A stretch of 22,489 nt of DNA from BRH-c25 sp035417425 (GCA_035417425.1 DAOLPD010000030.1:1-22489), one strand, 5' to 3'; shown: positions 1 to 6,636, counted from the first letter of the stretch. The notes: generated from the letters alone by a model not told the origin. Program-made: numbers and translations.

Positions 1-136
1 ACCAAAAAGAGTGGTCTCTTGCTATTTTTTGTCCTAGAACAATTTTACACTAAGCTGATAAAATTGGTATGCATTTTGCTAATTTTTCTGTTTTTTGATT
101 TGTCAATAGGAATTTTGCAATTAAGAAGCCGCTGCA
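1..136. other. AT-rich non-coding flank
   Basis: No open reading frame, tRNA or clear terminator is visible here. On the minus strand there is a TTGACA-like hexamer (near 103-108) in AT-rich sequence, but no good -10 box sits at the right distance. It could belong to a gene lying beyond the window edge. I assign no function. Confidence 0.4.
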
Positions 137-444
137 CATTATGCGAAGAATGTGACACAACTATAAATTTGTAATCGTACTCCCAGAGCACTAACCTTGT
201 ATACCGACTCGCACGATATTAGCTTTGGACAGAATCAGAGCTTGATACTTGTAAAATCCTGACGCACATAAACCCAACCTCCTGTTGGTATGTGCTGGAT
301 TTACCTCACGTAAATCCCACGGATTTTACTGCGTATCTTCACTTGATTCTGTTGACCAAAGCCAATAAGTGCTCGGTATTATACAAGGCTAGTGCCCTGT
401 TGGACGATTACATACTTCAGATGCGTCGCATCATTCTTATAATG
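137..444. repeat. Long foldback (imperfect inverted repeat) with three-way-junction tip
   Basis: The two halves of this non-coding segment are complementary over most of their length. Paired blocks from outside in: 137-142/439-444, 146-152/432-438, 171-178/404-411, 184-203/380-399 (18 of 20), 204-207/373-376, 211-214/369-372, 222-228/356-362, 230-237/344-351, 244-248/333-337 and 251-259/321-329. At the tip are two hairpins, 264-295 (GCACATA/TATGTGC plus CCAAC/GTTGG) and 297-317 (GGATTTAC/GTAAATCC). This is directly visible. Whether it is a foldback MITE, a mobile-element end or a structured RNA is unknown. No transposase is in the window. Confidence 0.85.
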
Positions 445-450
445 CGAACA

Positions 451-486
451 GTGGGACAGGCGAAACGTCCCCGTGTCCCCGTGTCC
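451..486. repeat. REP-like short palindrome (GTGGGACAGG...GTGTCC)
   Basis: GGGACA at 453-458 can pair with TGTCCC at 474-479, or GGGAC with GTCCC at 467-471, giving alternative small hairpins. The segment also contains a CCCCGTGTCCCCGTGTCC tandem. From memory, GGGACAGG/CGTCCCC palindromes of this style occur as dispersed REP-like repeats near REP-associated tyrosine transposase genes in clostridia. Only this copy is visible here, so its repeat status is inference. Confidence 0.4.
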
Positions 487-512
487 TTAAAACGTATTAT
501 TCTTTAAATATG

Positions 513-552
513 AAAAAGGTGCCGCCAACTGCTTAAATAGTTTTGCGGCACC
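513..552 (-). terminator. Intrinsic terminator of the tungsten oxidoreductase operon
   Basis: On the minus strand GGTGCCGC (552-545) pairs perfectly with GCGGCACC (525-518), with an internal AACT/AGTT extension, followed directly by TTTTT (517-513). It lies 35 nt beyond the stop codon of the NuoG-like gene, so it closes the operon. Confidence 0.9.
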
Positions 553-587
553 CTCCGGAATCAATAACGTATAGCGTGTCAGTTTTT

Positions 588-1328
588 TTATATCCTGTAA
601 ATATCCCTGAACTTTTCTGCCTGCATTACCTTTCTGCAGCTGCTGCAGTAATCTGCTTCAGACTTCTCTCCAAGCTTTTTCTCCATAAAATCAATATACT
701 CCCTTGGTGCGTAGTGTTTGCCGCACCTTTTGCACCTTAATAGCTCAAAGGTTTTCCCCCATATTTTCCTGGTGCCGTTGACTTCTTCTGCCTTAATAAC
801 CTTAGTCGGGCATACCGCTGCGCAGGATCCGCACCCTATGCAAACAGCCGAAGGCTCATCATAAGGGGTTGATACCTTTTTATCCGTTCCCCTGCCAACT
901 GTTGAAATTGCATTGGCCCCCAGTTCTTCACAAGCCCTGGTGCAAAGTCCGCATAATATGCATTCTTCTTCCTGAGCATTCAGCAGCTCCGACGGCCACA
1001 ACCCGTACCTTTTGGCAAAATTGCTCAGGTGTTCGTTTTCAGGGGCCCGGGAAAGCAGAAGCTTCATAATTGTTTTTCTTATTCCTATAATTCTTTGACT
1101 GTTGGTTATGACCTCCGCTTCGTGAGTTATGGGATATATGCAGGAAGCTACGACCCTGGTTTTGTTTCTTTCAATCAGCTCCACCACACAAATCCTGCAG
1201 CTTCCGATTCCGGGAAGGGCATCGCTGCTGCACAGGGTGGGGATATCGATTCCGTTTCGTTTCGCTACAGCAAGTATGTATTCACCAGGTTCAGCTTCAC
1301 AATTCCTGCCATCTATAATAATTCTCAT
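588..1328 (-). CDS. NuoG N-terminal-like / HydA-N-like iron-sulfur subunit (no catalytic domain)
   Basis: A 246-residue electron-transfer subunit. Residues 1-70 form a plant-type [2Fe-2S] domain with C33, C44, C47 and C63. Two [4Fe-4S] motifs follow near residues 120-175 (CILCGLCTRAC and CIGCGSCAAVC). The C-terminal 55 residues hold two CxxC pairs (CKRCG and CSSC), probably a small zinc- or iron-binding knuckle. It stops well before any molybdopterin or H-cluster domain, so it is neither complex I NuoG nor an iron hydrogenase. It overlaps the NuoF-like gene by ATGA, implying translational coupling. Its likely role is to wire the NADH/FMN subunit to the aldehyde oxidoreductase and perhaps to ferredoxin, as in electron-bifurcating HydABC- or Bfu-type complexes. 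The family is clear and the exact partner is inferred. Confidence 0.85.
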   Translation of the reverse strand: MRIIIDGRNCEAEPGEYILAVAKRNGIDIPTLCSSDALPGIGSCRICVVELIERNKTRVVASCIYPITHEAEVITNSQRIIGIRKTIMKLLLSRAPENEHLSNFAKRYGLWPSELLNAQEEECILCGLCTRACEELGANAISTVGRGTDKKVSTPYDEPSAVCIGCGSCAAVCPTKVIKAEEVNGTRKIWGKTFELLRCKRCGKHYAPREYIDFMEKKLGEKSEADYCSSCRKVMQAEKFRDIYRI

Positions 1329-3151
1329 TTCTCCGCCCCCCTTGCCGTATGTATTGCTTTAAAGCTGCATATATCAATACAGCTGCCGCATCTGATGCAT
1401 CTGGAAACATCAATGCTGTGAGGTGCTTTCAACTGGCCGCGGATTGCATCGGCAGGGCAGCTTTTTTTGCAGATACCGCATCCCCTGCAAAGATCTTCAT
1501 CAATTTCAAACATGGTCAATGGCTTGCATACTCCTGCCGGACAGTTTTTGTTTAATATATGCTCCAAATATTCATCCATGAAGTATCTTATCGTGGTTAT
1601 TACAGGATTTGGTGCAGTTTTTCCCAGGGCGCAGAGAGAAGTTTCTTTCATCATTTCGCCGAGCTCTAAAAGGAGGTTAATATCGCTTTCCTTGCCTTCC
1701 CCTCTGGTTATGCCCTGGAGGACATTCAACATCTGTCTAAGGCCTTCTCTGCATGGAATGCACTTACCGCAGGATTCTTCCGATAAAAACTTGATATAAT
1801 ACTTTGCCACTTCCACCATACATGTCCTGTCGTCCATTACTATCATTCCCCCGGATCCCATCATGGATCCCACACTTTCCAGAGAATGAAAATCCACTTC
1901 CAAATCCAGATGTTTTTCCGGTATGCAGCCTCCGGAGGGTCCCCCTGTCTGGACAGCCTTGAACTTCCGGTCGCCTATTATTCCTCCGCCTATGTTCATT
2001 ACCAGTTCCCTCAGGGTTGTACCTAACGGAACCTCCACAAGCCCTGTATTCTTCACCTTTCCTACCAGTGAAAAGACCTTTGTTCCTTTTCCGTGCTCAG
2101 CCCCTATACTATTAAACCACTCCCAGCCTTTATTTATTATTTCCGGGATATTGGCCCAGGTCTCAACATTGTTCAGCACAGTAGGTTTTCCCCACAGTCC
2201 TTTTTTCGTTGAATGTATATATTTTGCCCTCGGCTCACCAACTTTCCCCTCTATCGAAGCCATAAGGGCTGTAGATTCACCGCATACAAACGCTCCGCCG
2301 CCCCTGACGATGTTTATTCTGAAGATCATGCCGCTTCCCAGAATATCCTCTCCCAGAAAGCCATGCTTCTCGGCTTCCCGGATTGCTGCAGACATATTCT
2401 TAAGAGCTAGCCCATACTCATCCCTTATATAAATATAGCCTTCCTCAGCTCCCACTGCATGTGCGCAAACAGTCATTCCTTCTATTATGCTGTTCGGGTC
2501 GCCCTCCATTATGCTCCTGTCCATAAAGGCCCCGGGATCTCCTTCATCTCCATTGCATATTACATACTTGGGGCTGCCTTCAGAGTTTTTGCATTCTTCC
2601 CACTTCATACCTGTGGGAAATCCGGCGCCTCCTCTGCCCCTGAGTCCCGATTTCTTTATTATGCCTATTATCTCCTCAGGACTTAATTGAAAAAGAGCCT
2701 TCTTCAGTGCTGAATATCCTCCCCTCACGATATAATCGTCAATATTTCCGGGGTCGATTTCACCAATATTCCTTAAAGCAATTTTATATTGTCCTTTGTA
2801 AAAATCCGTATCCTTATGGGACCTGAAACTTTTTCCCGTTGTATTGTCATGATAGAGCAGCCTGTCAACCACCTTGGTGTCCAGAACCGACTTTTCAATT
2901 ATCTCCGGTACATCCTCTATTCTTACTTTAAAATATGAAATATCATCCGGCTGTATCTTAACTATAGGCCCTCTTTCACACAGCCCATTGCACCCGGTTG
3001 ATTTAACCACTGCTTCTACTGCAGCTGCATCACTTAACCCTGAAAGATGCCTTATAAACTCTTCATAGACCTTTATACTGCCATTGGCCACACATCCGGT
3101 TCCACAGCAGACAAGTATCTTCTTTTTTTCAGCAGAGATTAAATCACTCAT
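1325..3151 (-). CDS. NuoF/HydB-like NADH-binding FMN and iron-sulfur subunit
   Basis: A 608-residue flavoprotein subunit that would oxidise or reduce NAD(H). Residues 10-100 form a thioredoxin-like [2Fe-2S] domain (C15/C16, C20, C54, C58). The FMN/NADH site includes GRGGAGFPT at 172-180, and an SLBB region follows. A [4Fe-4S] site has C461, C464, C467 and C507. Two ferredoxin-type clusters at the C-terminus use C555/C558/C561/C565 and C585/C588/C591/C595. This architecture, with extra N- and C-terminal clusters, is that of HydB and Bfu-family proteins rather than complex I NuoF. The start follows GGAGGTAAAGACA and overlaps the NuoE-like gene by 8 nt. The predicted role is the site of NAD reduction and possible flavin-based bifurcation for the AOR encoded upstream. 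Family confidence is high; bifurcation is inferred. Confidence 0.93.
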   Translation of the reverse strand: MSDLISAEKKKILVCCGTGCVANGSIKVYEEFIRHLSGLSDAAAVEAVVKSTGCNGLCERGPIVKIQPDDISYFKVRIEDVPEIIEKSVLDTKVVDRLLYHDNTTGKSFRSHKDTDFYKGQYKIALRNIGEIDPGNIDDYIVRGGYSALKKALFQLSPEEIIGIIKKSGLRGRGGAGFPTGMKWEECKNSEGSPKYVICNGDEGDPGAFMDRSIMEGDPNSIIEGMTVCAHAVGAEEGYIYIRDEYGLALKNMSAAIREAEKHGFLGEDILGSGMIFRINIVRGGGAFVCGESTALMASIEGKVGEPRAKYIHSTKKGLWGKPTVLNNVETWANIPEIINKGWEWFNSIGAEHGKGTKVFSLVGKVKNTGLVEVPLGTTLRELVMNIGGGIIGDRKFKAVQTGGPSGGCIPEKHLDLEVDFHSLESVGSMMGSGGMIVMDDRTCMVEVAKYYIKFLSEESCGKCIPCREGLRQMLNVLQGITRGEGKESDINLLLELGEMMKETSLCALGKTAPNPVITTIRYFMDEYLEHILNKNCPAGVCKPLTMFEIDEDLCRGCGICKKSCPADAIRGQLKAPHSIDVSRCIRCGSCIDICSFKAIHTARGAEK

Positions 3152-3605
3152 TGTCTTTACCTCCGCATTCCTTTATAATATCCCGCAGCTTTGCGGGAGT
3201 GACTTTCCCATAATATGTTTCGTTTATAACCATTACAGGAGCTATGGCGCATGAACCAAGGCAATTAACTGTCTCCAGAGTGAACTCACCATCCCGGGAT
3301 GTTTCTCCCGGTTTTATTCCCAAAAGTTTTTCAAGCTCATCCATTATTAATTGAGAGGATCTTATATGACATGCCGTTCCGTCACATACCTTGATTATAT
3401 TTCTTCCCTTAGGCCTTAAGCTCAGCGATTTATAAAAGGTAGCAATGCCGTACAGCTTGCACAGAGGCACATCCAACTGCTCCGAAAGTACATTCATAGC
3501 TTCCCTTGGTATATGGTTATACTCTCTTTGTATATCCTGAAGCATCGCCAGGATATGTTTCCTGTCTCTTTCATATTTGTTCACAATATCATAAAAATTG
3601 TACAT
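3144..3605 (-). CDS. NuoE/HydC-like thioredoxin-fold [2Fe-2S] subunit
   Basis: A protein of about 153 residues of the 24-kDa NuoE family. An N-terminal helical region is followed by a thioredoxin-like fold carrying one [2Fe-2S] cluster, with ligands in VCDGTACH and VNCLGSCA (C-x4-C and C-x3-C). It normally partners the NuoF-type subunit encoded immediately downstream. I prefer the ATG at 3605, nine nt after AGGAGG. The in-frame ATG at 3611 lies only three nt from it, so the protein could be two residues longer. It ends inside the NuoF-like gene, which fits stoichiometric synthesis of the diaphorase module. Confidence 0.92.
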   Translation of the reverse strand: MYNFYDIVNKYERDRKHILAMLQDIQREYNHIPREAMNVLSEQLDVPLCKLYGIATFYKSLSLRPKGRNIIKVCDGTACHIRSSQLIMDELEKLLGIKPGETSRDGEFTLETVNCLGSCAIAPVMVINETYYGKVTPAKLRDIIKECGGKDNE

Positions 3606-3636
3606 TTTCATACCCCTCCTACAAGTGATGATATCT

Positions 3637-3906
3637 TCAGCCTCCTGCTATCCTCGGGAATATGCTTATTTCATCGTTCTCCTCAAGACCGGTGTCCAGG
3701 CCTTTCAAATGCTCAATATGCCTTCCGTTTACAAGAATTATTATATCCTCACTCAGCCTGTCCCCGGCAAAAAGCTTTTCAGAGAAGCTTTTACCATATC
3801 TGCTGCATAACTTATTCAACAGCTCTCTTAAGGTATGGCAACCTTCAACGCTTATTTCCTTTGAACCGGTATAATCTCGGATTAATGCGAAAAATTTTAT
3901 AATCAT
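3637..3906 (-). CDS. MoaD/ThiS-like ubiquitin-fold sulfur carrier
   Basis: A protein of 89 residues, the usual MoaD length, with a beta-grasp pattern starting IIKFFALIRD and ending in the diagnostic Gly-Gly (PRIAGG). In the family this C-terminal glycine is adenylated and thiocarboxylated to donate sulfur for the pterin dithiolene that binds Mo or W. It sits between the AOR gene and the NuoE-like gene and has a strong GGGAGGTAATAT Shine-Dalgarno region. That position suggests a cofactor-assembly carrier dedicated to this tungsten enzyme. No MoeB, MoaE or tungstate transporter is in the window, so activation must come from elsewhere. Confidence 0.85.
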   Translation of the reverse strand: MIIKFFALIRDYTGSKEISVEGCHTLRELLNKLCSRYGKSFSEKLFAGDRLSEDIIILVNGRHIEHLKGLDTGLEENDEISIFPRIAGG

Positions 3907-3920
3907 ATATTACCTCCCGC

Positions 3921-3962
3921 AAAATTATAGGGAGGGCGGCTATTCAGGCCACCCTTCCCTAT
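3921..3962 (-). promoter_or_regulatory. Strong intercistronic hairpin between AOR and moaD-like gene
   Basis: In the minus-strand RNA, AUAGGGA-A-GGGUGGC (3962-3948) pairs with GCCGCCC-UCCCUAU (3940-3927) with one bulged A and one G-U pair. The loop is short, and AATTTTG follows. It fills the 65-nt gap between the AOR stop and the MoaD start. It could be a leaky terminator or an RNase-resistant 3' end that lowers expression of the downstream electron-transfer genes. The structure is seen; the role is inferred. Confidence 0.65.
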
Positions 3963-3971
3963 CACCGCAGC

Positions 3972-5777
3972 CTACAGTGCCAGTTCTTTTTTCTTTTCCC
4001 CGGTGGGCACACCTGCTTCGTCCCAGCCTCTTACCTCATAGTATTCTTTCAGCATTGTATCCAGCTCCACTACCTTTCCCTTTCCGGGACCGTTGGGCAG
4101 CGGCTCCTTAAGCAGCCTTTCAGGCAGGGTGTCGTCCTTCTTTGTAAATCCTGCCTTAAGATTGAATAATCTCTCCAGGTTCCATATCCTCTCTCCGGCT
4201 TTCAACACGTCCTCATCACTGAGATCCATGCCTGTAGCGCCCCGCAGCATATCCGAAATCTCTTTGAGCCCTATGCCAAAGGTGGTGAACAGGCATATGC
4301 CCACTGAATCCACAACAGCGGTCAGATCCTGGAAGGTCTTGAGCCAGCCGGCTTTATCCTCAGTTACCAGCGGATCCAGTTTAGCAGGAATCCCCAATAT
4401 TTCAGGTGAGGTCAAATATCCTCTTACATGGCAGCCTCCTCTGTTGGAGGTGGCATATTCAAGACCCATGCCCTGTACTCCCCTGCCGTCATAAGCAGGC
4501 ATTTCCTGCTTCTTTACCGACATAGACAGTTCCGGATGGCCATAGCTTTCCGCCAGTCTGTAGGAGCCTTCCGCCAGCTTGTTTCCAAAACCTTCCCTCA
4601 GGCCTGTCTTTCTGGTTAATTCAACTATCGCATCGGCATCGCCGAAATTCAGGCTTCCCCCGATTTCTTCCCTTTTAATCAGGCCCTTTTCATACAACTC
4701 CATAGCACATGCTATAGTTGAACCCATTGTTATGGGATCTATACCCAGTTCATTGCAGATAAAATTAGCTTTACAGATAGCAGCCAGGTCACTGACTCCG
4801 CAATCCGCTCCGTAAGACCAGCCAGCCTCATACTCCGGCCCTTCGCCGAAGCCCTTGAATTTTCCGTCCGGTATCCTGGTTACTCTTCCGCAGCCCATGT
4901 TGCAGCCGAAACAGCCTTTATTCTTAACAAGGTACTTATCAACAAGAGCTTCTCCGCTTGTTTCCTCCGCATGCTCGAAGTATCCTCCGTCCCTCCAGTT
5001 CCTTGTCGGCAGAGCACCAGACTGATTCAGTATATTCACCAATATCTCGGTACCATAGGTAGGCAGGCCTGTTCCTGTTACCGGATGTTCTTTCAGCTTC
5101 CTTCTTGCATCCGTACAGCTTTCAAGGAATTCCTCAGGCTTTGCTGCTTTTATTGATTTTGTTCCTCTTGCAACAACAGCTTTGAGCTTCTTAGACCCCA
5201 TTACCGCGCCAAGTCCGGAACGTCCCGCCGCTCTGTTCTTGTCATTCATAACAGTGGCAAAGAGCACCTTCAGCTCCCCTCCGGGGCCTATGCATGCTAC
5301 CCTTGCGTCCTCTGCGGTCTCCTTCAGCAGTTCATCGGTGGTGTCAAAAACTGTTTTGCCCCAAAGATGTTCTGCAGATCTTAATTCAACCTCATCGTCA
5401 TTTATATATAAATATACCGGTTTGTCAGATTCTCCTTCGAAAATGATACCGTCATATCCGGCATATTTCAGCTCCGGCCCGAAATGCCCTCCGGAATTTG
5501 AAGCACCGATTGTACCGGTCAAAGGTGCCTTTGAAACTACCTCATACCTTCCGCCGCTGCTTGCTAAGGTTCCGGTCAAAGGCCCCGTCATGAATATCAG
5601 TTTGTTTTCAGGGCTGAAAGGATCAACCTTCGGATCAACCTCATCCATTATCATCTTTGTGCCAAGACCTCTTCCGCCCAGGTATTTCCTGGCATCCTCA
5701 ATATTCAAGGCCTCTTTTGCAATAGTTCCGTCAGTCAAATTAACTCTTAACAATTTTCCGGTCCAGCCAAACATCAT
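3972..5777 (-). CDS. Tungsten-containing aldehyde:ferredoxin oxidoreductase (AOR/WOR), large subunit
   Basis: A full-length 601-residue cytoplasmic AOR-family enzyme that oxidises an aldehyde to the carboxylic acid at a bis-tungstopterin centre. It has the N-terminal GRGLG and GPLTGT tungstopterin-binding region and [4Fe-4S] ligands C289, C292, C296 and C495 (C289-F-G-C-N-M-G-C and D490-SVGIC). It also has the GPEYE motif (312-317) and SNRGGCH with H450, matching the catalytic Glu/His region known from Pyrococcus AOR. It overlaps the polyferredoxin gene by ATGA behind GGGGAGGTGAATGA. The presence of both a polyferredoxin subunit and Nuo-like subunits suggests electron delivery to NAD as well as ferredoxin. 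Substrate range cannot be read from sequence. Confidence 0.95.
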   Translation of the reverse strand: MMFGWTGKLLRVNLTDGTIAKEALNIEDARKYLGGRGLGTKMIMDEVDPKVDPFSPENKLIFMTGPLTGTLASSGGRYEVVSKAPLTGTIGASNSGGHFGPELKYAGYDGIIFEGESDKPVYLYINDDEVELRSAEHLWGKTVFDTTDELLKETAEDARVACIGPGGELKVLFATVMNDKNRAAGRSGLGAVMGSKKLKAVVARGTKSIKAAKPEEFLESCTDARRKLKEHPVTGTGLPTYGTEILVNILNQSGALPTRNWRDGGYFEHAEETSGEALVDKYLVKNKGCFGCNMGCGRVTRIPDGKFKGFGEGPEYEAGWSYGADCGVSDLAAICKANFICNELGIDPITMGSTIACAMELYEKGLIKREEIGGSLNFGDADAIVELTRKTGLREGFGNKLAEGSYRLAESYGHPELSMSVKKQEMPAYDGRGVQGMGLEYATSNRGGCHVRGYLTSPEILGIPAKLDPLVTEDKAGWLKTFQDLTAVVDSVGICLFTTFGIGLKEISDMLRGATGMDLSDEDVLKAGERIWNLERLFNLKAGFTKKDDTLPERLLKEPLPNGPGKGKVVELDTMLKEYYEVRGWDEAGVPTGEKKKELAL

Positions 5778-6268
5778 TCATTCACCTCCCCAAAAAGCTC
5801 TTTAAACTTTTCAGCCATTTTCTTCTTTTTGTCAAGGTTTGTTGCAGTTGCCTCTACATAGGCGATAGCTCCGGATGGACAGAATTCAGCACATTTGGGT
5901 TCCCCTTCGCATAAATTGCATTTGACCATTTCCTTTTGTATGGTATTGTAGCTTATGTTGCCTACGGGGCAAGCACTTATGCACATTTTGCAGCCGATGC
6001 ATTTACTGCTGTCAATAAGCACACTCCCATCTTCCGATTTGGAAATTGCAAATGTGGGGCAGACCTTCATACAGGAAGGTTCTTCGCACTGCATGCACAT
6101 CAAGGGCACCGCCAGTGCAGCCTCGTCATAGGCGAATACAGAAACTGCAGCATTCCTTGGATTGAATTCCTTGTACTTTCCAAAGGAACAAATGAGTTCG
6201 CAGGTTCTGCAGCCTATGCATTTTTCGGGTGAAATCATAAGAATCCTACTCAAATTGCTTCTGGCCAC
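5774..6268 (-). CDS. Polyferredoxin subunit of AOR (four [4Fe-4S], DmsB/WorS-like)
   Basis: About 164 residues with four four-cysteine motifs: CIGCRTCELIC, CMQCEEPSCMKVC, CIGCKMCISAC and CNLCEGEPKCAEFC. This is the pattern of DMSO-reductase-type B subunits and of small subunits of bacterial tungsten oxidoreductases. It would relay electrons from the AOR active site to the diaphorase subunits or to ferredoxin. It is the first gene of the operon and overlaps the AOR start by ATGA. The start is uncertain. The GTG at 6268 has no nearby Shine-Dalgarno, and the strong AAAGGAGGTGG lies over 20 nt upstream. The ATG at 6238 (protein beginning MISPEKC) has AGGA at five nt. TTG at 6253 is also possible. 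Confidence 0.9.
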   Translation of the reverse strand: MARSNLSRILMISPEKCIGCRTCELICSFGKYKEFNPRNAAVSVFAYDEAALAVPLMCMQCEEPSCMKVCPTFAISKSEDGSVLIDSSKCIGCKMCISACPVGNISYNTIQKEMVKCNLCEGEPKCAEFCPSGAIAYVEATATNLDKKKKMAEKFKELFGEVNE

Positions 6269-6287
6269 GGTAATATACCAGTGCCAG
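6246..6287 (-). other. Possible 13-codon upstream ORF with CTG start
   Basis: The only strong Shine-Dalgarno in this leader (AAAGGAGGTGG, 6300-6290) lies five nt before a CTG that opens a 13-codon frame (LALVYYRGQKQFE) ending in TAG at 6246. That stop lies 7 nt before the ATG at 6238. It could be a leader peptide coupling translation to the polyferredoxin gene, or a sign that the annotated start region is misread. Speculative. Confidence 0.25.
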
Positions 6288-6317
6288 TTCCACCTCCTTT
6301 TATTATTGAATATAATT

Positions 6318-6369
6318 AAAAAAGTTCAGCAGTACTGCGGCATGATTTCACCGCATGTACAACTGAACT
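6318..6369 (-). terminator. Leader intrinsic terminator (riboswitch expression platform)
   Basis: In the minus-strand RNA AGUUCAG (6369-6363) pairs with CUGAACU (6329-6323). Inner pairing GUAC/GUAC and GCGG/CCGC extends the stem, and a run of six U (6323-6318) follows. It lies upstream of the first gene of the operon and immediately after the aptamer-like domain, so it is an attenuator rather than the end of a gene. Confidence 0.88.
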
Positions 6370-6468
6370 CCTTTGCTGAAAGGCAGGCACGGGAATTACT
6401 CCCCATACCCTGACGCCCGAGAAAGCCCCTGCGGGTTTCCAGGGGTCGGAGTCTGTATGAATGTACAT
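6355..6468 (-). ncRNA. Moco/Tuco-like riboswitch candidate (aptamer plus antiterminator)
   Basis: The core closes with ACUCC/GGAGU (6452-6448 / 6371-6367). It contains a CCCCUG...CAGGGG hairpin with a GAAACCCG loop, and a second hairpin CAGG-G-UAUGGGGA / UUCCCGUG-CCUG capped by a GUAA (GNRA) tetraloop. A distal pairing AUGUACA (6468-6462) with UGUACAU (6361-6355) would trap the 5' arm of the downstream terminator, so aptamer and terminator are mutually exclusive. The position upstream of a tungstopterin enzyme and a MoaD gene, plus the branched architecture with a GNRA loop, suggests the Moco RNA (or tungsten 'Tuco') class. I assign the class by architecture and context, without an alignment. 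Confidence 0.6.
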
Positions 6469-6636
6469 TTTTGCATATCAACAGATCCTATTTGCATTGA
6501 AACAGGAATACTCTGCTTTGGATAGATTTTTTGAGAAAATTAATGTATAGCTGCCATTTCCGCAAGTACGGTATGAAAAATGATGTGAAAATAAGATACG
6601 ATAATCATTGCTGCAATATTAGTGCTTGTTATAAAA

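Noticed and set aside
137..444. Retron or IS110-type bridge RNA as an explanation for the foldback
   Set aside because: No reverse transcriptase or transposase is visible within the window, and the uninterrupted long helix with a branched tip does not match what I recall of either. It remains possible only if the enzyme lies left of position 1.
292..507. Plus-strand ORF of 71 codons
   Set aside because: It lies within the foldback and REP-like palindrome, so its codons are dictated by the inverted repeat. No family resemblance and no Shine-Dalgarno.
588..3611. Electron-bifurcating iron hydrogenase (HydABC)
   Set aside because: The NuoG-like subunit ends at residue 246 without the H-cluster domain, and the operon instead contains AOR as the catalytic subunit.
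588..3611. Respiratory complex I fragment
   Set aside because: No membrane Nuo genes are present. The extra N-terminal [2Fe-2S] and C-terminal 2x[4Fe-4S] on the NuoF-like protein point to a soluble HydB/Bfu-type enzyme.
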